Assembly (NCBI GenBank): GCA_965223245.1
Contig: CBDCVY010000013.1
Coordinates: 3,596,001 to 3,660,000, forward strand
DNA from: CBDCVY01 sp965223245
GTDB lineage: Bacteria > Nitrospinota > Nitrospinia > Nitrospinales > Nitrospinaceae
Length of the DNA: 64,000 nt
Direction: 5' to 3'
A program made the position numbers and the translations under genes. Shown here one piece after another: positions 1 to 7,630 of the stretch (position 1 is its first letter; the number at the start of each line of letters is the position of its first letter). A model generated the notes under the pieces. The model did not search any database. It was given only the letters and a program-made list of their open reading frames with translations, and was not told the origin of the DNA.

Positions 1-9
1 CAATTGGTA

Positions 10-456
10 TTAGCGAATAAAAGTTCCAAGTTTGCGATTAACCTCATCTAAACGATTGATAAGCAAATCAATGATTTGATCTTTAATTTTGGACATTACT
101 CTTGGATCAATTTCACAAGCTGAATTTTGATCTACCTTTAAAGCGATCACTTCATCATCAGCTACAATACTGCTGGTACGAATCCGTTTTCCTTTTAAGG
201 TAACTTCTCCAAATATGGCACCCGGAACTAATTGTGCAAGAGTGACTGTGGTGGGTTGAGTACGAACCACACTAATTTTACCTTGAAGTAAAACAAAAAA
301 ACCTAGATCTACTTCTCCCTCAGATAATAAATTTTCACCAATTTTATAATCATTAAAACAATCAGGTTGATTCCACAATAATTCACGATCATTAGAATCC
401 ATATCCTGAAAGAATGGAATTTCGTCCATTAACTTAAAGACGGCATCTTTATTCAT
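10..456 (-). CDS. CNBD-only (Crp-type sensor domain) protein
   Basis: This 148-residue protein consists almost entirely of a cyclic-nucleotide-binding beta-barrel. The phosphate-binding-cassette-like segment FGEVTL lies at residues 82-87 and is followed by basic residues R91 and R93, close to the FGE...R pattern of Crp-family sensors. A C-terminal helix closes the domain, but there is no room for the winged-helix DNA-binding domain of a Crp/Fnr regulator. It is therefore probably a stand-alone sensor or protein-interaction module. A purine-rich AGGAA precedes the ATG. Ligand binding cannot be judged because the contact arginine is not at an exactly canonical position. It lies downstream of dusB on the same strand, about 100 bp away. 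Confidence 0.75.
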   Translation of the reverse strand: MNKDAVFKLMDEIPFFQDMDSNDRELLWNQPDCFNDYKIGENLLSEGEVDLGFFVLLQGKISVVRTQPTTVTLAQLVPGAIFGEVTLKGKRIRTSSIVADDEVIALKVDQNSACEIDPRVMSKIKDQIIDLLINRLDEVNRKLGTFIR

Positions 457-562
457 TAGTTTGTTCCTGGATAATTAATAATGTCTATTATTCCAATATA
501 ACGCATCTATTTTTCAACTCAACTAATAGAGTAAAAAATAATTTAAAAAAAGTATAAGGGGT

Positions 563-1630
563 TTAACCGTGTCCACCCATCATGAAGGCTTCGGATTCTT
601 TAAATTGAGGTGTGGGTAAATGAGCTACACTATCAAAAAATTGCTGAGAGCAATTCAAAACATCTAAAGTGGTCGGTAATTGAAACATTTTTCTTCGAAA
701 CGCTGCTGCTCCAGGATAACCAAAAGCCATCCAAACTCCTAATTTTCGCAAACTTAGGAGAGCTCTCCGAGTGTCATATTGAGGTGATAACAACTCCAAA
801 TATCGTCGTAAAAGTTCCATGGGAGAAGGACTTAAAGATTGGATATCTTTCCCAAGGCATTGTTTGAAAATCCAAGGATTTCGTAATGCCCCTCTTCCAA
901 TCATAACGGCATCGACCCCTGTTTCTTGCAAAAGATCTTGAGCTCGCTGCGCGTCCCTTATGTCTCCATTTCCAATAATGGGAAGAGTGGTATTTTTTTT
1001 AACCTCACGAATCAAATCCCAGTCTGCCTTACCGCTGTAAGCCTGCAATCGAGTTCTGCCATGAATAGCTACCCATTCACATCCTGAATTCTTTGATGCC
1101 TCAACACACTCGTGAATTGTTAACTCTTCATCGCTCCATCCTGTACGCATTTTTACTGTTAAGGGAAGGTCGATATTATTTTTTATTTTTTTTAGAAATT
1201 TTTCTAAATAGGCGGGGTCTCTCATTAATGCAGCTCCACAGCCCTTTTTTACAACCTTTTTAACCGGGCAACCGAGATTGATATCTAAGAAATCAGCTCC
1301 ATTTTCTTTGACAAGTGGTGCCACCTTAATAAAATCATCAGCGAATTCTCCAAATAATTGAATCCCTACCAAGGTTCCGCGGTTTGTATGGGTTCGAATC
1401 ATTCTTTTGGTTTTTTCAGAGTTAAACATCAAACCTTTGGCAGAAACTAGCTCTGAAATTAGAACTCCAGCACCCATTTCATCCATCAATTGCCTGAAAC
1501 AGGTATCTGTTATTCCAGACATAGGAGCCATCCAAAATCCATTTCGCATGCGATTTATCAAACCTTTTGGTTCTCTAGGTTTGGGTAGATTATCTCCATT
1601 GAGATTTGTATGTGAACTTGAATCTGACAT
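563..1630 (-). CDS. dusB: tRNA-dihydrouridine synthase, DusB-like
   Basis: This FMN-dependent enzyme reduces specific uridines in the tRNA D-loop to dihydrouridine using NADPH. The TIM-barrel Dus domain begins at about residue 31 with the FWMAPMSGITD motif. INLGCPVKKV (117-126) is diagnostic, and the catalytic proton-donor cysteine is the one in GCGAALM (about residue 131). KMRTGW and IHGRTR follow in the expected order. The length of 355 residues is usual apart from about 25 disordered N-terminal residues, so translation could also start slightly later. It sits 10 bp after the RluA-family gene, giving a small RNA-modification operon. Confidence 0.93.
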   Translation of the reverse strand: MSDSSSHTNLNGDNLPKPREPKGLINRMRNGFWMAPMSGITDTCFRQLMDEMGAGVLISELVSAKGLMFNSEKTKRMIRTHTNRGTLVGIQLFGEFADDFIKVAPLVKENGADFLDINLGCPVKKVVKKGCGAALMRDPAYLEKFLKKIKNNIDLPLTVKMRTGWSDEELTIHECVEASKNSGCEWVAIHGRTRLQAYSGKADWDLIREVKKNTTLPIIGNGDIRDAQRAQDLLQETGVDAVMIGRGALRNPWIFKQCLGKDIQSLSPSPMELLRRYLELLSPQYDTRRALLSLRKLGVWMAFGYPGAAAFRRKMFQLPTTLDVLNCSQQFFDSVAHLPTPQFKESEAFMMGGHG

Positions 1631-1640
1631 GATGCAAAGA

Positions 1641-2549
1641 TTATTTTATTTTAAAGTTTGCCTGGTTTATAAACTCTTCAAAATGGGGTGGTAAAGAAGC
1701 TTTTAAATCAATAATGCGACCTTCGAAATTAATTTTCAACCTATAAGCATGAAGACCTAAATTTCCTTCTGAGGAATTACCATATACCGGATCATTTATT
1801 AAGGGAGCCCCCCTCAAAGACAAATGGACTCGAATTTGATTGGTTCGCCCTGTGCGCGGTACTACCCTGAGTAAAGTTATCCCTCTAAAAGTAATCAGCT
1901 TCTCGAAATCTGTTAGGGCATTTTTTGGCTTAATGGAACTCGGACCTACCCCACGTGCCGAACCTCGAATTTTCCCAATAGGTGCGTCTACCGAAAAACT
2001 CTTTGGCAAATCCGTGCATTCCACTAAAGCCAAATATTCTTTATAGACTCGGTTTTTTGAGAATTCCTCTGTAAGGGTAGCCGCTGCTTCAGAAGTTTTG
2101 GCAAAGACCACTACGCCCGTTGTTAAAGCATCTAATCTTTGAACGGGTCGGGGAGTTTCATTTTTAAAATGCTCTTTTAGAATTTCTGTCATGCTATTTT
2201 TAAAATAACGGCCACTAGGGTGAATAGGTAGAGGCGCTCCCTTGTTAAAAACACGAATTTTCTCGTCTTCATAAATAATACTTAATTTTCTGTTTGCAGG
2301 AGGTTCCTGTCGGATTCCCATATTTGTAACAATAAAATCATGCTCTTTTAGAATGGTTCCTAATCCAGCAGTTTTTCCATTGACTGAAATATCTCCTCTT
2401 TGAATCTTTTTTTTCCACTCATCAGCACATAAGAAAGGAAACCGGTCAGGGAAATAGTTTTCAATTAAATATCCGATATATTTCCCCGGTAAATAAGATT
2501 TGTAAACTTGTTCAGCGGGTGGCGGACTTTCTAAACGAACGGAAACCAT
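1641..2549 (-). CDS. RluA-family RNA pseudouridine synthase
   Basis: This enzyme isomerises uridine to pseudouridine in rRNA or tRNA. An S4-like RNA-binding segment lies around residues 35-75 (RGDISVNGK). The catalytic domain carries the RLD motif at 138-140 with the nucleophilic Asp at 140, followed by TTGVVVFAKT. GRTNQIRVHL further on is the other family signature. At 302 residues it is the normal length for RluA/RluC/RluD relatives. I cannot tell which uridines it modifies, so no subfamily symbol is assigned. It lies directly upstream of dusB. Confidence 0.9.
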   Translation of the reverse strand: MVSVRLESPPPAEQVYKSYLPGKYIGYLIENYFPDRFPFLCADEWKKKIQRGDISVNGKTAGLGTILKEHDFIVTNMGIRQEPPANRKLSIIYEDEKIRVFNKGAPLPIHPSGRYFKNSMTEILKEHFKNETPRPVQRLDALTTGVVVFAKTSEAAATLTEEFSKNRVYKEYLALVECTDLPKSFSVDAPIGKIRGSARGVGPSSIKPKNALTDFEKLITFRGITLLRVVPRTGRTNQIRVHLSLRGAPLINDPVYGNSSEGNLGLHAYRLKINFEGRIIDLKASLPPHFEEFINQANFKIK

Positions 2550-2765
2550 TGAATCAACTCCATGGCTGCAAAGGACAGTTAGAAAGTTTTTTAGTTTTAG
2601 AAGAGGTTTTGAAATTTTTTGGTAAGAATTGAGAACTGGGGTTAACTAGGTTTTTATTAAAAACAATTTCTCTCATTAAAATAAAATATTTAAGTCAAAA
2701 ATAATAAAATAAACGATTATTATTCACTGATTAGGTTAAATCTTTTTTAGTTGCAAAACAGTATA

Positions 2766-3332
2766 TTAATTTCTACTTGGATCTACAGGAGCGGTTAAAA
2801 GATATTCATATTCTTTACCTAAAGAGCGTACTACCTTTGCCCAAACCAAAGGATCGGATGAATCAAACACGAAATCTTCCGAGGCGTTGCAGGTCAGCCA
2901 GCTTTTTTGCTTCATTTCTTTATTAAGTTGATCCATTCCCCATCCGGAATATCCTAAATAAAATCGAATTTGGACTAAAGGGTTATCCATTTTAGGATAA
3001 ATTTCTTCTAATACATCCCAACTCATTCCTAATTGAATACCAGGGCAGATGGTTTCTAATTGGGGAATAGGTTCTGGTGTGCGACACAAATAAAATACCT
3101 GTGATTGAGAAACTGGGCCTCCTATAAATACCTCTTGTTCGTGATATTTTAAAAGCTTAGATTCTCCAAAAATTTCTGCTGCCGTCAGATCTGACTTACG
3201 GTTCACTACTAGCCCAAATGATCCTTCATCATTGTGGTTGCACAATAAGACAACTGTTCTGGAAAAATTAGGGTCCGGCAAAACCGGGTTGGCTATTAAA
3301 AATGATCCTTTTCCATATGGTTCACTAGTCAT
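2766..3332 (-). CDS. YqgE/AlgH family protein
   Basis: The 188-residue product matches the YqgE/AlgH (DUF179) family along its length. It opens with GSFLIANPVLPDPNFSRTVV, continues with EGSFGLVVNRKSD, and has VFIGGPVS in the middle and YLGYSGWGMDQL in the second half, all hallmarks of the family. The biochemical role is not established; the P. aeruginosa member AlgH was first linked to alginate regulation. An AGGATT sequence lies about 8 nt before the ATG and supports the start. It is followed on the same strand by the RluA-like gene after a 216-bp AT-rich spacer in which I see no gene. Confidence 0.9.
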   Translation of the reverse strand: MTSEPYGKGSFLIANPVLPDPNFSRTVVLLCNHNDEGSFGLVVNRKSDLTAAEIFGESKLLKYHEQEVFIGGPVSQSQVFYLCRTPEPIPQLETICPGIQLGMSWDVLEEIYPKMDNPLVQIRFYLGYSGWGMDQLNKEMKQKSWLTCNASEDFVFDSSDPLVWAKVVRSLGKEYEYLLTAPVDPSRN

Positions 3333-3361
3333 GGTGAATCCTGAGAAAAGAGGGGGTTGGT

Positions 3362-3982
3362 TTATAGATTCAAGGATTGCAAATTTTTAAATGCGGGTCC
3401 CTGTTTTGCAGAATCTTTACCTTCTCGGGAAGCGAAGTTATTATCCATATATAGAGCTACTAAGTTAGGCAATTTTTTGGAGCAAGAGAGTGCAATTAAT
3501 CCTTCATCTCCAATTTCATTTTGCGCTAAGTCGATTTCTTCGATTAACTCTAATTTATTTTCATTTGCCAGGATTTTAGCCCCTTCGTCCTTCAAATAAT
3601 TTCGATATAGGTTCAAAGTTTTTACTTTTTTAAGAACGGGTGATTTAACTATTGCCCGAATACCGTTAGGCCCCAAATCATTTCCCCCTAATTCCAACCA
3701 ATTTATCTTGGTAAATACCTCATTTTCTGCAATAAAATGAGCTCCTGCATCCCCGATTTTATTACCGCCTAAATTAAGTCGCTTCAAATTAACAATACGT
3801 TCATCTTCAGCAATTACTTTTAATCCATTCACACCTACGCAACAACCTTTTAAATTCAATTCCCGCCCATTTGGAGAAATTTGATCATCCACGATTTTTT
3901 TCATCGCTTCAATCAATCTTTCACCTGTATAATTACAAGGCTCGGCGGTGTCGTAAATGCGATACCCACTTAATGACGGCAT
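3362..3982 (-). CDS. Leucine-rich repeat protein, ribonuclease-inhibitor type
   Basis: This 206-residue protein is made of about six LRR units of 28-30 residues of the ribonuclease-inhibitor type. The units follow an LxxLxLxxNxIGDxGAxxIA pattern, for example LKRLNLGGNKIGDAGAHFIA. There is no signal peptide or membrane segment, so it is probably cytoplasmic. Such proteins act as binding scaffolds; the partner is unknown. A strong GAGGGAG Shine-Dalgarno lies just before the ATG. The repeats closely resemble the two LRR genes at 54.8-57.0 kb, suggesting a paralogous family. It lies 29 bp upstream of yqgE on the same strand. Confidence 0.85.
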   Translation of the reverse strand: MPSLSGYRIYDTAEPCNYTGERLIEAMKKIVDDQISPNGRELNLKGCCVGVNGLKVIAEDERIVNLKRLNLGGNKIGDAGAHFIAENEVFTKINWLELGGNDLGPNGIRAIVKSPVLKKVKTLNLYRNYLKDEGAKILANENKLELIEEIDLAQNEIGDEGLIALSCSKKLPNLVALYMDNNFASREGKDSAKQGPAFKNLQSLNL

Positions 3983-4125
3983 AACTCCCTCAATTTATAT
4001 ATTAAAGGCCCATTCCGGACTCCACAAATAGATAAAAAACCTATAAGATATATGGAGTTATAGGTTGCTGATTGTAGAGACTTGCTGTCTGGCCTAATTT
4101 ATGATAAGCACAGGCTATTATAATG

Positions 4126-4175
4126 TTGACAGAAAATCAATATAATTTAAAATTCGCTCTTTCATAAAATTGGAG
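4126..4175 (+). promoter_or_regulatory. Putative hisI promoter and ribosome-binding site
   Basis: The intergenic region between the divergent LRR gene and hisI contains a perfect TTGACA (4126-4131) and a perfect TATAAT (4141-4146), but only 9 bp apart, too close to work as one sigma70 promoter. TATAAT could instead pair with TTATAA at 4118-4123 at 17 bp. A GGAG ribosome-binding site precedes the ATG at 4181. The exact promoter is uncertain. Confidence 0.35.
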
Positions 4176-4180
4176 ATATT

Positions 4181-4558
4181 ATGCAATTGGATTTTGAAAA
4201 AATGGGAGGACTGGTTCCTGCAATTATTCAAGACGCTGAAACCGGAAAAGTTCTTATGTTAGCTTATATGAATCAAGTGGCTTGGGAAAAAACCCTGGAA
4301 ACCGGGAAAGCATGGTTTTACAGCCGTTCACGAGACAAACAATGGATGAAGGGTGAAGAAAGTGGTAATGTTCAAGTCGTAAAAGAGGTTTTGGTTGATT
4401 GTGATGACGATACTGTTTTATTGAAGGTCGAACAGGTTGGAAAAGCAGCTTGCCATAAGGGATATCAAAGTTGCTTTTTTCGAAAACTCAATGGAGAGTT
4501 GACTACTGTTGAGGAACAAATTTTTGACCCTAAAAAAGTCTACAAAAACCCAAAATAA
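4181..4558 (+). CDS. hisI: Phosphoribosyl-AMP cyclohydrolase
   Basis: HisI opens the adenine ring of phosphoribosyl-AMP in the third step of histidine synthesis. The 125-residue monofunctional form carries the metal-binding signature DCDDDTVLLKVEQ (73-85), followed by ACHKGYQSCFFR (90-101), which holds the two zinc-ligand cysteines. There is no C-terminal phosphoribosyl-ATP pyrophosphatase domain, so HisE must be encoded elsewhere. GGAG upstream of the ATG supports the start. hisG follows 31 bp downstream; no other his gene is in the window. Confidence 0.96.
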   Translation: MQLDFEKMGGLVPAIIQDAETGKVLMLAYMNQVAWEKTLETGKAWFYSRSRDKQWMKGEESGNVQVVKEVLVDCDDDTVLLKVEQVGKAACHKGYQSCFFRKLNGELTTVEEQIFDPKKVYKNPK

Positions 4559-4589
4559 TTTTTAATTCTATTTTTACAGGTGATATTTA

Positions 4590-5468
4590 ATGAGTGGCAA
4601 TGTATTAAAACTGGGAATTCCTAAAGGAAGCTTGGAAGAGGCAACCGTTAACCTATTTGCTAAAGCTGGATACCAAATTAAAATTAAAAGTCGGTCTTAC
4701 TACCCAAGCATAGATGATGATGAAATTGAATGTATGTTGATCCGTGCCCAAGAGATTGCTCGTTACGTGGCGGATGGTGTTTTGGATGCAGGTCTTACCG
4801 GTAAGGATTGGGTCCAGGAAAACCGTGTAGATGTAGTAGAAATTGCGGATTTGGTTTATTCAAAAACATCAGCTCGTCCGGTACGATGGGTACTGGCGGT
4901 CCCTAATGACTCTCCTGTAAAAACTGTGAAAGATTTGCAAGGAAAACGCGTTGCTACTGAAGCAGTAAATATGACGGTCGACTTTTTAAAAAAACACGGG
5001 GTAACGGCATCAGTTGAGTTCTCGTGGGGAGCCACTGAAGTGAAACCTCCCAAACTTGCGGATGCTATTGTTGAAGTTACTGAAACAGGCAATTCTCTTC
5101 GAGCTAATAATCTTAGAATTGTTGATACCTTGATGGAATCCAATACCAAATTCATAATGAACCAGGATGCTCATAAGGATGAATGGAAAAAAAATAAGGT
5201 AGACCGTTTAGTGCTAATGTTAAAAGGGGCTATGGCGGCAAATAAAAAAGTTGGGATGTTGATGAACGTTCCAAAATCATCCTTGGAAAAAATTCTTAAA
5301 ATGTTGCCTCCAGAATTAAAACCTACAGTTGCTGAATTAACTGATAATAACTGGGTAGATTTGACAGTGATCTTAGAAGAGCATTTAGTTCGTGAAATTG
5401 TTCCTGATCTTAAAGCTGCCGGTGCGGAAGATATTGTCGAATTTCCTTTGAATAAAATCATTCACTAA
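4590..5468 (+). CDS. hisG: ATP phosphoribosyltransferase, long form
   Basis: HisG catalyses the committed step of histidine synthesis, joining ATP and PRPP. The 292-residue length marks the long form (HisG_L), with a catalytic periplasmic-binding-like fold followed by a C-terminal ACT-like regulatory domain (about 220-292) that mediates histidine feedback inhibition; no HisZ partner is expected. LGIPKGSLEEATVNLF at the N-terminus and GLTGKDWVQE are family signatures. The segment with ATEAVNMTVDFL and the downstream EVTETGNSLRANNL match the PRPP-binding region. An AGGTGA ribosome-binding site lies 7 nt before the ATG. It probably forms an operon with hisI. Confidence 0.95.
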   Translation: MSGNVLKLGIPKGSLEEATVNLFAKAGYQIKIKSRSYYPSIDDDEIECMLIRAQEIARYVADGVLDAGLTGKDWVQENRVDVVEIADLVYSKTSARPVRWVLAVPNDSPVKTVKDLQGKRVATEAVNMTVDFLKKHGVTASVEFSWGATEVKPPKLADAIVEVTETGNSLRANNLRIVDTLMESNTKFIMNQDAHKDEWKKNKVDRLVLMLKGAMAANKKVGMLMNVPKSSLEKILKMLPPELKPTVAELTDNNWVDLTVILEEHLVREIVPDLKAAGAEDIVEFPLNKIIH

Positions 5469-5480
5469 TTTTTTAACACT

Positions 5481-6698
5481 TTGACCGAAGACAACGAAAA
5501 ATCCAAATCCGATTCTGAAGAAGAAAGATCGGAACCTTCATCAAAAGATTCATCAAAGAAATCTTTTGAACCTGAAGATGAGGATAGTAACTCACCATCT
5601 GAGGAATCGTCGCCTCCTGTGGATGAGCCTGAAACTATCTATGAGCCTCCTTCTAAAAAATCGAGCGCTACCTCAAAGAAAAGATTAATCCCAAAGGTAA
5701 TCTGGGAATTCCTACTCTTTTTAATAATTGTAGGCCTCCTGGGAGGTGGATATTTCCTTTTTAAAGAACAAACCCGTTTTCAAAAAAGAGTTAAGTCTCA
5801 AATATCTAGCTTAGAGTCGGAAATTGGTAATTTAAAAACTCAACAGCAGATTTTGCAAGGAAAAGCCAAAAGATTGGACCGATTCCAATTGGATGTTTCA
5901 ACTTTAAGAAATCAATCCAAACAAAATTTAAGCGAACAGCAAAAATCGTTAAATTCACTAAACGTAAAAATTAATGAAATTGAAGAAAAATTGTCTTCAG
6001 TGAAGACGCAAACAACTTCGGGTTCTTTAGAAGAAACGACTCAATCTTTATCCTCTGAAAATAATTCGGAAAATACTGCTGAACAAGAAGAAAGTGGGGA
6101 TGAAGCAATGGAGAATTCTGATCCTGAAGGAAAAACGGATGAAATGAAAAGTGGTTCAGACGAAACCCTAAAGGAAGAAAAACCTATATCCGAAGAGACG
6201 AGTTCTGAAAGTGAATCTCCCAAATTAACAGAATCGGAAAAGGTGAAAACAGAGGAATTAGAAAAAAAACAAAAGGATGCTAATGCGCTCGTGGCCTCTA
6301 CCGAGGAAGATGCTTCAATTTCCATGGATGAAGTTCCTGCTTCTGAGATTGCTGAAGACCCAACTTTAACTGAACAGCCAACAGAACCAATTTCATCAAA
6401 CATAATAACTGAAGATCAAACTTCTCCTTCTACTGAGGAAGTCGAAGAAACTGAGCCTATTGAAGAACATCAAGAGGCTGTGAAGGAGGAAGCCAAATTA
6501 TCCTCTGCACCAATGATCTCTAATGAACCAGAACCTGAATCAACTCCTATTGCACCTGAAAACTCCCAAAAGAAAATAACGCACAATGATTTTATTGATT
6601 GGGTGGAGGAGACAATTAGTAAATTGTTTCAGTGGATTGGAGAGGGATTTCAAAAAATTTGGGATTATATTTCAACCAAAGTTAAAGAGAATTTATAG
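5481..6698 (+). CDS. Acidic single-pass membrane protein with coiled coil
   Basis: I do not recognise this 405-residue protein. It starts with TTG 12 bp after hisG and has no clear Shine-Dalgarno, so translation may be coupled to hisG. Residues 1-70 are Ser/Glu/Asp-rich and apparently disordered. One membrane segment spans about 72-94 (WEFLLFLIIVGLLGGGYFLF), followed by a coiled coil at about 98-176. A long Glu/Ser/Pro-rich acidic tract fills 180-370, and an aromatic amphipathic helix closes the protein (FIDWVEETISKLFQWIGEGF). The layout recalls HemX-like or cell-envelope tether proteins, but no family can be assigned. Its last 17 bp overlap the 3' end of mqnA on the other strand. Confidence 0.7.
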   Translation: MTEDNEKSKSDSEEERSEPSSKDSSKKSFEPEDEDSNSPSEESSPPVDEPETIYEPPSKKSSATSKKRLIPKVIWEFLLFLIIVGLLGGGYFLFKEQTRFQKRVKSQISSLESEIGNLKTQQQILQGKAKRLDRFQLDVSTLRNQSKQNLSEQQKSLNSLNVKINEIEEKLSSVKTQTTSGSLEETTQSLSSENNSENTAEQEESGDEAMENSDPEGKTDEMKSGSDETLKEEKPISEETSSESESPKLTESEKVKTEELEKKQKDANALVASTEEDASISMDEVPASEIAEDPTLTEQPTEPISSNIITEDQTSPSTEEVEETEPIEEHQEAVKEEAKLSSAPMISNEPEPESTPIAPENSQKKITHNDFIDWVEETISKLFQWIGEGFQKIWDYISTKVKENL

Positions 6699-7491
6699 TT
6701 TGGGTTTTACTAAGGATCCCAGATTTCACACAAAGGTTCTGAAAAAAAGTCAATCCTTCCATTTCATTTTTTCCTAAGTCATAAATTATTTTATTGTTTA
6801 AATAATCACGGCAAATTTCCATCTCAATTCCGGTTAAAGCGGATTGCGATTCAATAATATTCTCTATTTGTGCTTCCCCATTTTTTTTTGCCTGCTGTAC
6901 GATTTGTAGAAAATTTGAATCTATATTTGTTTCCTTATTTACGGCCACCACAGCGTGAACAAAAGTTTTTTGTGTTTTTTTGTACCATTCTTCGCTTAAA
7001 TCAAAAACCTCATAATTGGAATTTTGAACTAGTTTAAAAGCTTGGTCACCTATCACAAGAATTGCGTCATAGGTAGAAAATTCTTTTTCTTGGGGATAAC
7101 ATGAAGAAAATTTAACATCGGTTGCAAAACGGTCGTTAAATAATAAGCGTAACAAAGTTGCTGAGGTTCTTGAGCGAATGTCTAGTCCAACTGTTTTTAC
7201 ATCTGCTAAAGGTTTTTGAGTAATGAGAAGCACGGTTCCTACCGGGCCTTTTGAAGAAATAGATATGTCGGGAAATAAATGAAATTGATCCGCGTTTTTC
7301 AAAAATTCAATGGATGGAATCATTGCTAAATCTAATTTGCCTTTAATTAAGCTGTCTGCAAGAGAGGAAGGTGTATCTTGGATAATTTTAAAGTTTCCTT
7401 TTTCACTTACCTCAAGTAAAGGAGTCAGCAATGGTTGTGCATTGAGGAAATTATGGAAACCGAACTTTAGGGTGCTAATATTTTCACTCAT
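6682..7491 (-). CDS. mqnA: Chorismate dehydratase of futalosine menaquinone pathway
   Basis: MqnA converts chorismate to 3-enolpyruvyl-benzoate, the entry step of the futalosine route to menaquinone. The 269-residue protein has the two-lobed periplasmic-binding-like fold. KFGFHNFLNAQPLLTPLL at the N-terminus is the substrate-contacting NAxPL segment, and LAMIPSIEFLK and the later EEWYKKTQKTFVHAVVAV are typical. The related enzyme MqnD shares the fold, but the N-terminal motif favours MqnA. No other mqn gene is in the window. It follows the hppA terminator, so it is probably transcribed separately, and its 3' end overlaps the convergent gene by 17 bp. Confidence 0.85.
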   Translation of the reverse strand: MSENISTLKFGFHNFLNAQPLLTPLLEVSEKGNFKIIQDTPSSLADSLIKGKLDLAMIPSIEFLKNADQFHLFPDISISSKGPVGTVLLITQKPLADVKTVGLDIRSRTSATLLRLLFNDRFATDVKFSSCYPQEKEFSTYDAILVIGDQAFKLVQNSNYEVFDLSEEWYKKTQKTFVHAVVAVNKETNIDSNFLQIVQQAKKNGEAQIENIIESQSALTGIEMEICRDYLNNKIIYDLGKNEMEGLTFFQNLCVKSGILSKTQTINSL

Positions 7492-7583
7492 AATGGCTAA
7501 GAACTCTTAAGCTTTTTATTTTAAATAATAGTAGGCGGCAACTGTTTGAAAGATGTTAAATATAATGAATTTCAAAATAAAAA

Positions 7584-7613
7584 AAACCGGGATGGAAATC
7601 TCCATCCCGGTTT
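7584..7613 (-). terminator. Rho-independent terminator after hppA
   Basis: A 13-bp perfect inverted repeat (arms 7584-7596 and 7601-7613, loop of 4 nt) is followed on the minus strand by a run of T residues (seen as A at 7575-7586 on the plus strand). It lies 18 bp past the hppA stop and would end the prs-rplY-pth-hppA transcript before mqnA. Confidence 0.92.
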
Positions 7614-7630
7614 ATAAGTTTACTTATTAA

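Noticed and set aside
610..867. 85-residue plus-strand frame inside dusB
   Set aside because: It lies opposite a well-conserved gene and has no ribosome-binding site; a shadow frame.
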